Assembly (NCBI GenBank): GCA_017853205.1
Contig: JAFMKB010000016.1
Span: 1 to 43,277, forward strand
Source of the DNA: Gammaproteobacteria bacterium
GTDB taxonomy: Bacteria; Pseudomonadota; Gammaproteobacteria; Pseudomonadales; Pseudohongiellaceae
Length of the DNA: 43,277 nucleotides
Reading direction: 5' to 3'
A program made the position numbers and the translations under genes. The notes below the pieces were generated by a model, which was not told the origin of the DNA, did no database searches, and saw only the letters and a list, made by a program, of their open reading frames with translations. Shown in pieces: positions 36,829 through 43,277 of the stretch (positions within the stretch are counted from its first letter, which is position 1; the number at the start of each line of letters is the position of its first letter).

Positions 36829-37200
36829 TTAGTCAGCCGCAGGCTCTTGCGAATAGGGGTTCTTCGGCATGAACTCGGGCTTGAGAGCTGCTCTTCTCGC
36901 CGCGGCTTTCTGTCCGTAATGGGTCGCGAGATATTTCACAATCGTCGCCTCGGTAGGCTCGTCGATTGCAGGCATACCGTGGGCTGTTTGCATCAGTTTC
37001 ACGCGAATCCTCCATACCTCTTCCGAGCCCGAATTTTGTGTCACCAGGGTTGCACTGTGGCAACGGGTGCAAGTCGCCTGCACGGTATCCCTGCCGGTGC
37101 CTTCGACAAAGGCGTCGGTTGTTTGAGCTGTGACGCCTGGACTCATGCCGAGCGCGCTAATGCTGAGCAAAATGCCTAATGTTGTTTTCCTAATAATCAT
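36829..37200 (-). CDS. Small c-type cytochrome, likely electron acceptor of the adjacent molybdoenzyme
   Basis: 123 aa. A signal peptide ends near GVTAQ (26). There is one haem-attachment motif, CTRCH (Cys44, Cys47, His48), and Met76 in AHGMPAI is a plausible axial ligand. The tail after residue ~100 is basic and proline-rich. It begins 4 nt after the molybdoenzyme gene, the arrangement of sulfite:cytochrome c oxidoreductase SorA-SorB and of SoxC-SoxD. It is periplasmic, probably passing electrons to the respiratory chain. Confidence 0.85.
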   Translation of the reverse strand: MIIRKTTLGILLSISALGMSPGVTAQTTDAFVEGTGRDTVQATCTRCHSATLVTQNSGSEEVWRIRVKLMQTAHGMPAIDEPTEATIVKYLATHYGQKAAARRAALKPEFMPKNPYSQEPAAD

Positions 37201-37204
37201 TCCT

Positions 37205-38533
37205 TTAAACCACCTGTACGGCTATTCGGTGAGCGGTGTTGTTCAGATAACCGCGTGGATTCCAGCCGGGGATTACAAGCGGCTGGGAACGCCCTTGCAT
37301 GTCCATCGCGCGTGCCCAAATCTCATAGTATCCAGGCTGGGGGAATTGAATCCATCCGCTAAAATCCTGCCAAGCAAGTCTATTGGCAGGTGAATTGACG
37401 CCAGTCGGCAGCCAGGTTGCGCCAAAATCGATCGAGAGGTAGACGCCGCTCACCTGATCGTCTCCCGCCCAGGCATGGCCGCGGACGATTAGGCGCTCGC
37501 GTAAATCGTGTGTGATGCCGGATTTAGGGAAGGTAATAAGCGATTTCACCGGCATCGACTCGATGACTTTCATGTCTTCGTTTGGCACTCGACTGCCCGG
37601 TGCCACAGGCTGCTTTGGCACAGAATAGGAGGGTGCCGCCATCTTTTCGCCGTCGTGCACTTGGTTGCGCACGACAAGTTTCTTGAGCCATTTCCCAGAG
37701 ACTGATGCTGGCCAGCCAGCGCAGACTAGACGCAGCGGGTAGCCATTTTGCAAGGGCAGGTCCTCGCCATTCATCTTCCAGGCTATGAGGGATTCGCGCT
37801 CTAGTGCCTTAGCAATAGGGACGCCGCGGGAAATCGGCTCACGGCCGGGATCGCCAGACAGGTGCGTGTCTGCGCCGTAGTAGCCGACATACTCTGCATC
37901 GGCGCCTACCCCACAGTAATTCAGCACATCTCGTAGACGCACGCCGGTGAAGGTCGGACAGCCGATGGCGCCAGTCGTCCACTGATTGCCGCTTGTTGCC
38001 GGCACAAATTCACTGCGCCCGTTGCCGCCACATTCTAATTGCAGCTGTAGAGTGACCTCTTCGAACCGCTGCTTAAGTTCGGCGATCGAAAAGCTGAGCG
38101 GGTTTACGCAAGACTCACCGGCGATTTCAAGCGTCCAATTGTCAACGTCGATGGCTTCTGGCGGCACGCCATTGTTTCGCACGAACATGTATTTACTCGG
38201 TGTTACTGAATCATCGAGCAAATGTGCTGGGGTCTCGGCGTTGAGTGGACGCTCATTAAGCACGATAAGTCCTTCCTTGCCCTCTATCCGCGTGCTGCTG
38301 CCTTCGGCTGCGAAGGCAGCAGGAATTAAGCCAGACGGCATAAAGCGAGCAAAGGGGATGGCGGCGCCGATTGCGGTACTCATTGCCACTAAGCCGCTCT
38401 TTTTTAGGAAACCTCGACGACTGAGCGCACTAGTCTCTCGTCCCCAGAGCTGCCGATCAGCCGCAATCGGGTCTGCAGCATACAGCGTGTCGATATGGGT
38501 TGGATTGTTCTGTCCGTCGTCGTGTTGGTTCAT
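37205..38533 (-). CDS. Tat-exported sulfite-oxidase-family molybdenum enzyme (SorA/SoxC-like)
   Basis: 442 aa. A twin-arginine signal SRRGFLKK (38-45) and hydrophobic segment to about AFAA (76) follow a polar 37-residue lead. The molybdopterin domain contains FVRNNGVPPEAIDVDNW (117-133) and LECGGNGRSEF, where Cys168 should ligate molybdenum. A C-terminal Mo-co dimerisation domain follows (ITHDLRERLIVRGHAWAGDD, IPGWNPRGYLNN). It is a periplasmic oxidoreductase; sulfite or a related sulfur compound is the likely but unproven substrate. No other sox genes are in the window. It is paired with the cytochrome gene 4 nt downstream. Confidence 0.85.
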   Translation of the reverse strand: MNQHDDGQNNPTHIDTLYAADPIAADRQLWGRETSALSRRGFLKKSGLVAMSTAIGAAIPFARFMPSGLIPAAFAAEGSSTRIEGKEGLIVLNERPLNAETPAHLLDDSVTPSKYMFVRNNGVPPEAIDVDNWTLEIAGESCVNPLSFSIAELKQRFEEVTLQLQLECGGNGRSEFVPATSGNQWTTGAIGCPTFTGVRLRDVLNYCGVGADAEYVGYYGADTHLSGDPGREPISRGVPIAKALERESLIAWKMNGEDLPLQNGYPLRLVCAGWPASVSGKWLKKLVVRNQVHDGEKMAAPSYSVPKQPVAPGSRVPNEDMKVIESMPVKSLITFPKSGITHDLRERLIVRGHAWAGDDQVSGVYLSIDFGATWLPTGVNSPANRLAWQDFSGWIQFPQPGYYEIWARAMDMQGRSQPLVIPGWNPRGYLNNTAHRIAVQVV

Positions 38534-38599
38534 AGTCGCTCTTCTTGGTTAATGCCTTGTCTTTTTAATTTGGGCGCATTCATCCTATTCGCTAAATGA

Positions 38600-39643
38600 T
38601 TACGGCGCAGTTGCCTCGTCACGTCGCGCGCCGGCTAGCACGCCCGGCAATGAGTAGTTGCCTTCGTGGCAGGCGTATTCATACATTTTCTCATCGGTGC
38701 GGTTCATGGGAATCTGAGCCGACCACTCCTCAACCCATGTATCGGGGTCGCTTACCGTAAATTCATAATTGATTCGATCCTCGCCGACGCGAGTGAAGCG
38801 CTCTTCGATTTTAAAGTTCTCTGACGAGTTTCGAAAGCGCTGGCTGGGATTAAATTTGCTGGTCGTCACCACGAGCGTGTTGCCCTCCCAGTGGCCGACA
38901 GAATCGCCGAGCCAGCGCTGATGATTTTCGGGTAAAGACCCTTTATCGATTCGTATGATACGTGCGTCATGGACCATCTCAACCAGAATCATGACATAAC
39001 CAGGCGACTGAACGATCTGATAATGGTTGTTGTAGAGGATAGGAAGCATGGGCGGCCCGCCGCTTGAGCTAAATGAGAGCAAACAGCGTTCGGCAAGCGG
39101 TCGTGATTCGGGGCCAGCATAGGCCCCCATTTCGGCTCTTTGCGCCTCTGCCGTGTCGATGCGTAACCGCGCGGCCGGGGTGTAGGCGGGGATTCGCCCA
39201 TTGCTCGGCGCACTGATTAGTGAGCTGCGGTATTCGCCATTGTATTCTGCGACGCGTGTGCCGTCGTCGAACCAGAAATTATTGTAGCTATCGGCGAGTT
39301 CGATTGTACCTTTGTCGGGTGCGCCTCTATTCGGGTCGCTCGGTGCGTCGGCAGTAGCACTGTACTCAGCGACTGCGCGCTCTAATTCCATTGCCTGCTC
39401 TCGAGTAAGGACGAGCGTATCGCCAAACCGCGGATCGCGCTCCAATGGCGTGATCGTGTTACTTGTCCAAATTCCCTGCAGGTCGGGTACGCCGTCGGGA
39501 GTTAGGGGGACGTTAAAAGCTTCGCTCTGTGCAAAAGCGAGTTGGCTTAACAGCCAAGTCACCGCCGCTAAGCTAAGCACGCAAGTTAGGCGAAATTCTA
39601 AACGTGATGGCGAGTCTAATGCTGCTCTGTGGTTTGTTCTCAT
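38600..39643 (-). CDS. Exported protein of unknown function
   Basis: 347 aa from the ATG at 39641-39643, which has AGGAGA upstream; a start at 39709 would add 22 residues without an obvious ribosome-binding site. A signal peptide is predicted (TCVLSLAAVTWLLSQLAFAQ, cleaved near residue 39). Characteristic phrases are GVPDLQGIWTSNTITPLER, LPILYNNHYQIVQSPGYVMI and the C-terminal YEYACHEGNYSLPGVLAGAR. I recognise these as a recurring, abundant uncharacterised family of Gram-negative aerobes, without known function. It lies 66 nt upstream of the molybdoenzyme gene on the same strand. Confidence 0.75.
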   Translation of the reverse strand: MRTNHRAALDSPSRLEFRLTCVLSLAAVTWLLSQLAFAQSEAFNVPLTPDGVPDLQGIWTSNTITPLERDPRFGDTLVLTREQAMELERAVAEYSATADAPSDPNRGAPDKGTIELADSYNNFWFDDGTRVAEYNGEYRSSLISAPSNGRIPAYTPAARLRIDTAEAQRAEMGAYAGPESRPLAERCLLSFSSSGGPPMLPILYNNHYQIVQSPGYVMILVEMVHDARIIRIDKGSLPENHQRWLGDSVGHWEGNTLVVTTSKFNPSQRFRNSSENFKIEERFTRVGEDRINYEFTVSDPDTWVEEWSAQIPMNRTDEKMYEYACHEGNYSLPGVLAGARRDEATAP

Positions 39644-39776
39644 CGTCGTCTCCTGTTCAAGTCTTGTGTTGCTGAGGTGCTTGCTGTCGAGTCGAATGCG
39701 GGTATGCAATGAGTGTAACTGCTGCGTATCGTAGTTGCACGAGATGAGTAGTCATCTGCAGGGGTGGAAAAATGAG

Positions 39777-40652
39777 CTATCGTTCTGGTTTTTGTAAACG
39801 TAGGAGAAAACGATCGGTATTTCTTGCGAGCCGTGGATCGAAAATACTACGGCTGTGATCGTCTGTATGAACGTTCAATAAATCGCTCGTTGTCACCTCG
39901 AACCCTGCTTCTCGTGCGAGCGCCATTGCTTGTTCTTGGGGCATCCTGTGCAGGGCGCTGTTGTTGTTGCCCGTATCGCCGATATGATCGCTTACGCCAA
40001 GGATCCCGCCGCTGCGCAGCAGCGAGTAGAGCGTTGCGAGCAGCGCCTTAGCGCGCTCAGGATTAGGGTTGGCGTAATCATGAAGCGTCAGTGTCAGAAG
40101 GATAAAATCGAGTGACTCGGGCGCGAGGCCAAGCGCAGTCGTTGGCGCAATCAGCTGTATGACATTGGTTAAATTCCCCGCGCGAATTTTTGTCTCTAGC
40201 GCCTCTCCCTGAGTTATCGCCTGTCGATCTTCGATGAAGGCTAGACCTCGCTGGGTGTTCTGCGCAATAACGCAGCCGTTTTCACCCACAGCCTTGGCAA
40301 GTATAAACGTGTAATACCCCCCGGCAGCGTAGAGGTCGAGTACACGCATGCCGCGTTTAAGTCCTAAAAACGTAAGTGTTTGAATTGGCTTTCGTGTCTC
40401 ATCGCGCAGGTAGTCCGTTACCTCTCTGCTCGGTGAGATGAGAGCATGAGAGAGGGCGTCGGTATCCAGTTCGTGTTGGGAGCTAGACGCAGGAGAACAG
40501 GCGTCAGGAATGTTATTACTTGGCAGGTCAGAGGACTTATAAGTTCCCGTGTTGGCGACATTTTGAGCCTGCTCAGGCGCAGGCGATTGAGCGTCAACAG
40601 AGGCGACGTGGCCAAGGCAAATTGCCAAAACATACGCGCGCAAGCGTCGCAT
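39777..40652 (-). CDS. Exported methyltransferase-like protein
   Basis: 291 aa. A predicted signal peptide (1-21, AICLGHVASVDA) and a low-complexity polar linker (22-65) precede a class I methyltransferase-like domain. Motif I is VLDLYAAGGYYT (104-115), a variant of the DxxPGGGYYT pattern I associate with the predicted methyltransferase group COG4798. Later come DFILLTLTLHDY and the C-terminal SRSIFDPRLARNTDRFLL. Export is puzzling because S-adenosylmethionine is cytoplasmic, so the fold may be repurposed. The start overlaps the DUF2214 gene stop by one base (TAATG), so the two are translationally coupled. Confidence 0.78.
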   Translation of the reverse strand: MRRLRAYVLAICLGHVASVDAQSPAPEQAQNVANTGTYKSSDLPSNNIPDACSPASSSQHELDTDALSHALISPSREVTDYLRDETRKPIQTLTFLGLKRGMRVLDLYAAGGYYTFILAKAVGENGCVIAQNTQRGLAFIEDRQAITQGEALETKIRAGNLTNVIQLIAPTTALGLAPESLDFILLTLTLHDYANPNPERAKALLATLYSLLRSGGILGVSDHIGDTGNNNSALHRMPQEQAMALAREAGFEVTTSDLLNVHTDDHSRSIFDPRLARNTDRFLLRLQKPER

Positions 40653-41101
40653 TACAGACCTACGCCCCGTGCAACGAGATAGGCGCAGATGAAGATAACG
40701 GCGAGAGTAAGAAACTTTCCGCGCACCAATGAGCGCGACAAAGTTGGTGTTTCTATTTTTACGTCAGCATCGTCGTCGCTTTCATCACGGCGACCCTCTA
40801 GACGAAAAAATTTCGTCGCAGGTATCGAGCAAATTAGCATCCCGAAGAATAAGCCAAGCTTGGTATGAAAGAGTGAATTGGGGCTATAGAAACTCGCAGG
40901 CTTACCAACGCCAAGCCAAAGTATAAGACCCGCAATGAGAGCCACCACACTTGCAGCCCAGAAGGCTAAGTCAACTTTGTAGAGGTTTCGCGCATCCTCT
41001 CGGGTGATTTCGGGTGCAAAGGCGATATAGTGGATGAGCACCGTTGCAGAAACGACGAACAGAGCCACAAAATGCACCAGTCGCACGATTTCATAGGCCA
41101 T
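40652..41101 (-). CDS. DUF2214-type inner-membrane protein
   Basis: 149 aa with four predicted membrane segments: about 6-26, 45-64, 80-95 and 130-147. The segment LWLGVGKPASFYSPNSLFHTKLGLFFG (about 62-88 region) is typical of DUF2214, of unknown function. A charged loop RRDESDDDADVK separates the last two helices. It is the first gene of the leftward array and overlaps the methyltransferase-like gene by one base. Confidence 0.78.
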   Translation of the reverse strand: MAYEIVRLVHFVALFVVSATVLIHYIAFAPEITREDARNLYKVDLAFWAASVVALIAGLILWLGVGKPASFYSPNSLFHTKLGLFFGMLICSIPATKFFRLEGRRDESDDDADVKIETPTLSRSLVRGKFLTLAVIFICAYLVARGVGL

Positions 41102-41268
41102 TGTGATAATCCCTTTTGGTAAATCAGGCGCACTGAGTATGCCGCGTCAGTCTGTCACCTGCAGTGAGTGAAAATGCCAGAATACTGGTATGCTCAGATC
41201 TTGAACTGATATTAACATTCCTTTGTTTAAGGCCAAGTATAACAACAAGAATAGAAGGATAGTGCATT
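41102..41268. promoter_or_regulatory. Divergent region between DUF2214 gene and MFS gene
   Basis: 167 nt. Toward the MFS gene an extended -10-like element TGGTATGCT (41186-41194) is seen without a good -35; a start near 41201 would give a leader of about 68 nt. The word AATACTGGTAT (41181-41191) is shared with the predicted TonB receptor promoter. Confidence 0.35.
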
Positions 41269-42621
41269 ATGAGCGAGCTTCAACCTAAGGCGCAGCCTGA
41301 CCAATTTCACCTTAAAACGAGCATGCGCAAAGTTGCATTAACAGCGCTGGCAGGGACAAGTATCGAGTGGTATGACTTTTTTCTCTATGCCACTGCCGCG
41401 GCGTTAGTTTTCCCTAGTGCTTTTTTTCCGGACAGCGACCCGACCATTGGCCTTGTGCTGTCGTTTGGTACCTTTGCGTTCGGCTTTATTGCACGACCAC
41501 TCGGCGGTATTGTGTTCGGCCATTTTGGTGATCGGGTGGGTCGCAAAAAGACGCTGATTATAGCCCTGTGGATGATGGGCATTTCCTCAACGCTTATCGG
41601 ATTGTTGCCTACCTACGCAGTTATTGGTGTTGCGGCACCGATTATCCTCTGTGTTCTTCGTTTTGCGCAGGGCCTAGCGATTGGCGGACAGTGGGGCGGC
41701 GCGATGCTGCTTGTTACCGAGAGCGCGCCAGCCGACAAGCGCGGCTACTACGGTGCCTATGCGCAAGCTGGGGCGCCGGTTGGCGTGATACTCGCCAATA
41801 TAGCCTTTATTCTAATTAGCTCGTCGGTATCCGAAGAAGCATTTATGGATTGGGGTTGGCGCGTGCCATTTATTTCTAGCATTCTACTTATCGGGATAAG
41901 TATGTATGTGCAATTACACTTAGAAGACACTGCTGCGTTCAAGGAACTTCAGGCGATTAAAGAAAAGCGCGATGCTGAGTCGCCAACTAAGATAGTGCGA
42001 CGTTCTCCCATAATCGAAGCGTTGATTAAATACCCCAAACGTATTGCGCTGGCAGCTGGCGCCTTCCTTTCGATACAAGTTGCTTTCTACATTCTTATTG
42101 GTTTCGTTCTTGCTTACGGGGGGGATGCAAACGGTGCTGCAATTCCACGGGACACAATGCTGTTCGCAGTCCTTATTGCCTCCGCGATTCAAATACCCAC
42201 CCAGTTTTGGGCGGCGTGGTATTCGGATCGTCAAGGTCGCCGCGGGATATTCATGTTAGGTGCAGCGCTGACAGGCGTTTGGGCATTCGCCTTGTTCCCG
42301 CTGATAGATACCGGTGAATTTTGGCTGGTCGTTCTCGGTATCAGCGGAGGCCTTTCCTTTTTGGGTTTGATGTACGGCCCTCAAGCAGCGTTCTTCACTG
42401 AGCTTTTCAGTACCGAGGTTCGTTACTCTGGCGCCTCTCTGGGCTATCAGATTGGCGCTATTGTGGGCGGCGCTTTCGCGCCAACCATTGCGACGATACT
42501 TTGGGTCGAATACGACATTGTTTGGGTATCCGTCTATATCGCTGGCGCTTCATTGCTATCGCTGATGGCGGTAAAGATGCTTACCGAAACCTATCAGGCG
42601 AACCTGAGTGATGTGAGCTAG
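41269..42621 (+). CDS. MFS transporter, metabolite:H+ symporter (ProP/ShiA-like) family
   Basis: 450 aa, 12 predicted membrane segments. The N-terminal TSIEWYDFFLYATAAALVF (30-48) and loop motif GHFGDRVGRKK (84-94) are diagnostic of the MHS subgroup, as is GLAIGGQWGGAMLL. This group includes shikimate, alpha-ketoglutarate, citrate and proline/betaine carriers; the substrate cannot be assigned. GAAGGA precedes the ATG. It lies in the inner membrane, and its stop is separated from the convergent ydbL-like gene by only 3 nt. Confidence 0.88.
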   Translation: MSELQPKAQPDQFHLKTSMRKVALTALAGTSIEWYDFFLYATAAALVFPSAFFPDSDPTIGLVLSFGTFAFGFIARPLGGIVFGHFGDRVGRKKTLIIALWMMGISSTLIGLLPTYAVIGVAAPIILCVLRFAQGLAIGGQWGGAMLLVTESAPADKRGYYGAYAQAGAPVGVILANIAFILISSSVSEEAFMDWGWRVPFISSILLIGISMYVQLHLEDTAAFKELQAIKEKRDAESPTKIVRRSPIIEALIKYPKRIALAAGAFLSIQVAFYILIGFVLAYGGDANGAAIPRDTMLFAVLIASAIQIPTQFWAAWYSDRQGRRGIFMLGAALTGVWAFALFPLIDTGEFWLVVLGISGGLSFLGLMYGPQAAFFTELFSTEVRYSGASLGYQIGAIVGGAFAPTIATILWVEYDIVWVSVYIAGASLLSLMAVKMLTETYQANLSDVS

Positions 42622-42624
42622 AGT

Positions 42625-42981
42625 CTATTTTTTAACCCAGGCACCGCGTGAGTCTTGCACATAGTTGCCAGCCTGAGTTGCCTGCTGCGCTTGTTCGAAA
42701 GCGAGCGCTTGGACCTGCTGCAGCGAAAGATTGTTCTTCTTCGCAATCTCTTCGTAGCGTGCCTTGCGCTCCTGATTGACTCGTTCGATTAATGCTTGAA
42801 TCTCTCGGCTTGGATTGCCAGCAACCGCGCCCAGGAAACCGTCGCGCTGCTCTCCCACTATCCCCGCCTGTTTCGCATCTTGCAACGCGTCGGCGAGCGC
42901 AATCGGTGAAAGCGTTAGTAATAGCACTAGACAGGCTCTGCGCGTAAAGGTTCTTGTGATATTTCTTAGGTATTTTTTCAT
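42625..42981 (-). CDS. ydbL: YdbL family protein (DUF1318)
   Basis: 118 aa with a signal peptide (LVLLLTLSPIALA, cleaved near residue 31). The mature part DALQDAKQAGIVGEQRDGFLG and LIERVNQERKARYEEIAKKN are the DUF1318 signature. The C-terminus NYVQDSRGAWVKK is typical. In enterobacteria YdbL is periplasmic and works with YdbH and YnbE, an AsmA-like lipid-transport bridge to the outer membrane. It lies 54 nt downstream of the ynbE-like gene on the same strand. Confidence 0.85.
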   Translation of the reverse strand: MKKYLRNITRTFTRRACLVLLLTLSPIALADALQDAKQAGIVGEQRDGFLGAVAGNPSREIQALIERVNQERKARYEEIAKKNNLSLQQVQALAFEQAQQATQAGNYVQDSRGAWVKK

Positions 42982-43035
42982 CTCGCATTCTTTCCTCTGA
43001 GTCGCAATACTTGATAATTGTTTAGTAAGTTTGAG

Positions 43036-43227
43036 TTAGAAGAGGCCGCTGTCGGCGCTGAAAATGCCGTCGAGCTCTTGCTCAACTTTAACCCTGATTT
43101 CATGCTCGATACGCACATTAAGATTAATAGTAATGGGCTCGTTGGGGACGGCGACTTGAACGGTCGGTGTACAGCTCGCAAAAAATAGGCATAAGGTAAT
43201 TAGTGTTTTGGTGTGGGCGTATCGCAT
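43036..43227 (-). CDS. ynbE: YnbE-like outer-membrane lipoprotein
   Basis: 63 aa. The short signal ends in a lipobox-like FFAS-Cys19, and the mature part TPTVQVAVPNEPITINLNVRIEH is the YnbE family core. E. coli YnbE is an outer-membrane lipoprotein thought to extend the beta-sheet groove of YdbH. Gene order ynbE-ydbL, with ydbH expected just outside the right edge on the minus strand, agrees with that assignment. Confidence 0.82.
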   Translation of the reverse strand: MRYAHTKTLITLCLFFASCTPTVQVAVPNEPITINLNVRIEHEIRVKVEQELDGIFSADSGLF

Positions 43228-43277
43228 GTCTGACTCTCTTGGTTTTTTACTAGTGGTCTCTAGGTTTTAGTCTCTAG
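43228..43277. other. Right-edge sequence upstream of ynbE
   Basis: 50 nt. The minus strand has stops in all frames, so if ydbH lies outside, at most its last few codons could be inside. Nothing can be assigned with confidence. Confidence 0.3.

Noticed and set aside
37986-38552. Plus-strand open frame of 188 codons opposite the molybdoenzyme gene
   Set aside because: It is antisense to a well-supported gene, has no recognisable domain or ribosome-binding site, and is serine-rich in the manner of a shadow frame.
39312-39734. Plus-strand open frame of 140 codons opposite the exported unknown protein
   Set aside because: It is a shadow of the minus-strand gene, which has a signal peptide, a ribosome-binding site and family-like segments.

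Overview
The window is a bacterial chromosome segment, almost certainly from a gammaproteobacterium. The tuf / S10 / spc / alpha ribosomal clusters run in canonical order with rpmJ between secY and rpsM. The remaining content (TonB receptor, Tat-exported molybdoenzyme, ABC glycerol uptake, an LspA-like protein, YdbL/YnbE) fits a Gram-negative, probably aquatic aerobe. No tRNA, rRNA, CRISPR array, insertion sequence or prophage gene is visible.

Region 1 (1-14380) holds the 3' end of tuf with its terminator, a near-consensus promoter, then rpsJ-rplCDWB-rpsS-rplV-rpsC-rplP-rpmC-rpsQ (S10), rplNXE-rpsNH-rplFR-rpsE-rpmD-rplO-secY-rpmJ (spc) and rpsMKD-rpoA-rplQ (alpha), closed by a hairpin terminator. 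The main departure from the usual plan is a 284-nt spacer between rpsJ and rplC carrying two hairpins.

Region 2 (14381-16592) holds a PLP aminotransferase of the alanine/serine-glyoxylate family and an EamA-type transporter.

Region 3 (16702-34793) is a glycerol uptake and catabolism locus. Leftward from about 20.2 kb run glpK, a histidine phosphatase, a DUF1499 membrane protein and an atypical signal peptidase II-like protein. Rightward run glpD and a GlpSTPQ-UV type ABC importer: two ATPases, two permeases, a small DUF2160 membrane protein and a large binding protein. Imported glycerol would be phosphorylated by GlpK and oxidised by GlpD. The importer genes are split between glpQ and glpU by about 6.5 kb carrying a TonB-dependent receptor, an exported TolB-repeat/CehA-type metallohydrolase and an NhaC-type antiporter. 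The two ATPases have reciprocally degenerate motifs, which predicts an asymmetric heterodimer with one canonical ATP site.

Region 4 (34848-41101) holds an exported alpha/beta hydrolase, then a leftward array. In transcription order the array is a DUF2214 membrane protein, an exported methyltransferase-like protein, an exported protein of unknown function, a Tat-exported sulfite-oxidase-type molybdoenzyme, a c-type cytochrome and an AHSA1/SRPBCC protein.

Region 5 (41269-43277) holds an MHS-type MFS transporter and, leftward, YnbE-like and YdbL-like genes, whose usual partner YdbH would lie just past the right edge. Three convergent gene pairs overlap by exactly four bases through self-complementary stop codons (CTAG, CTAG, TTAA).
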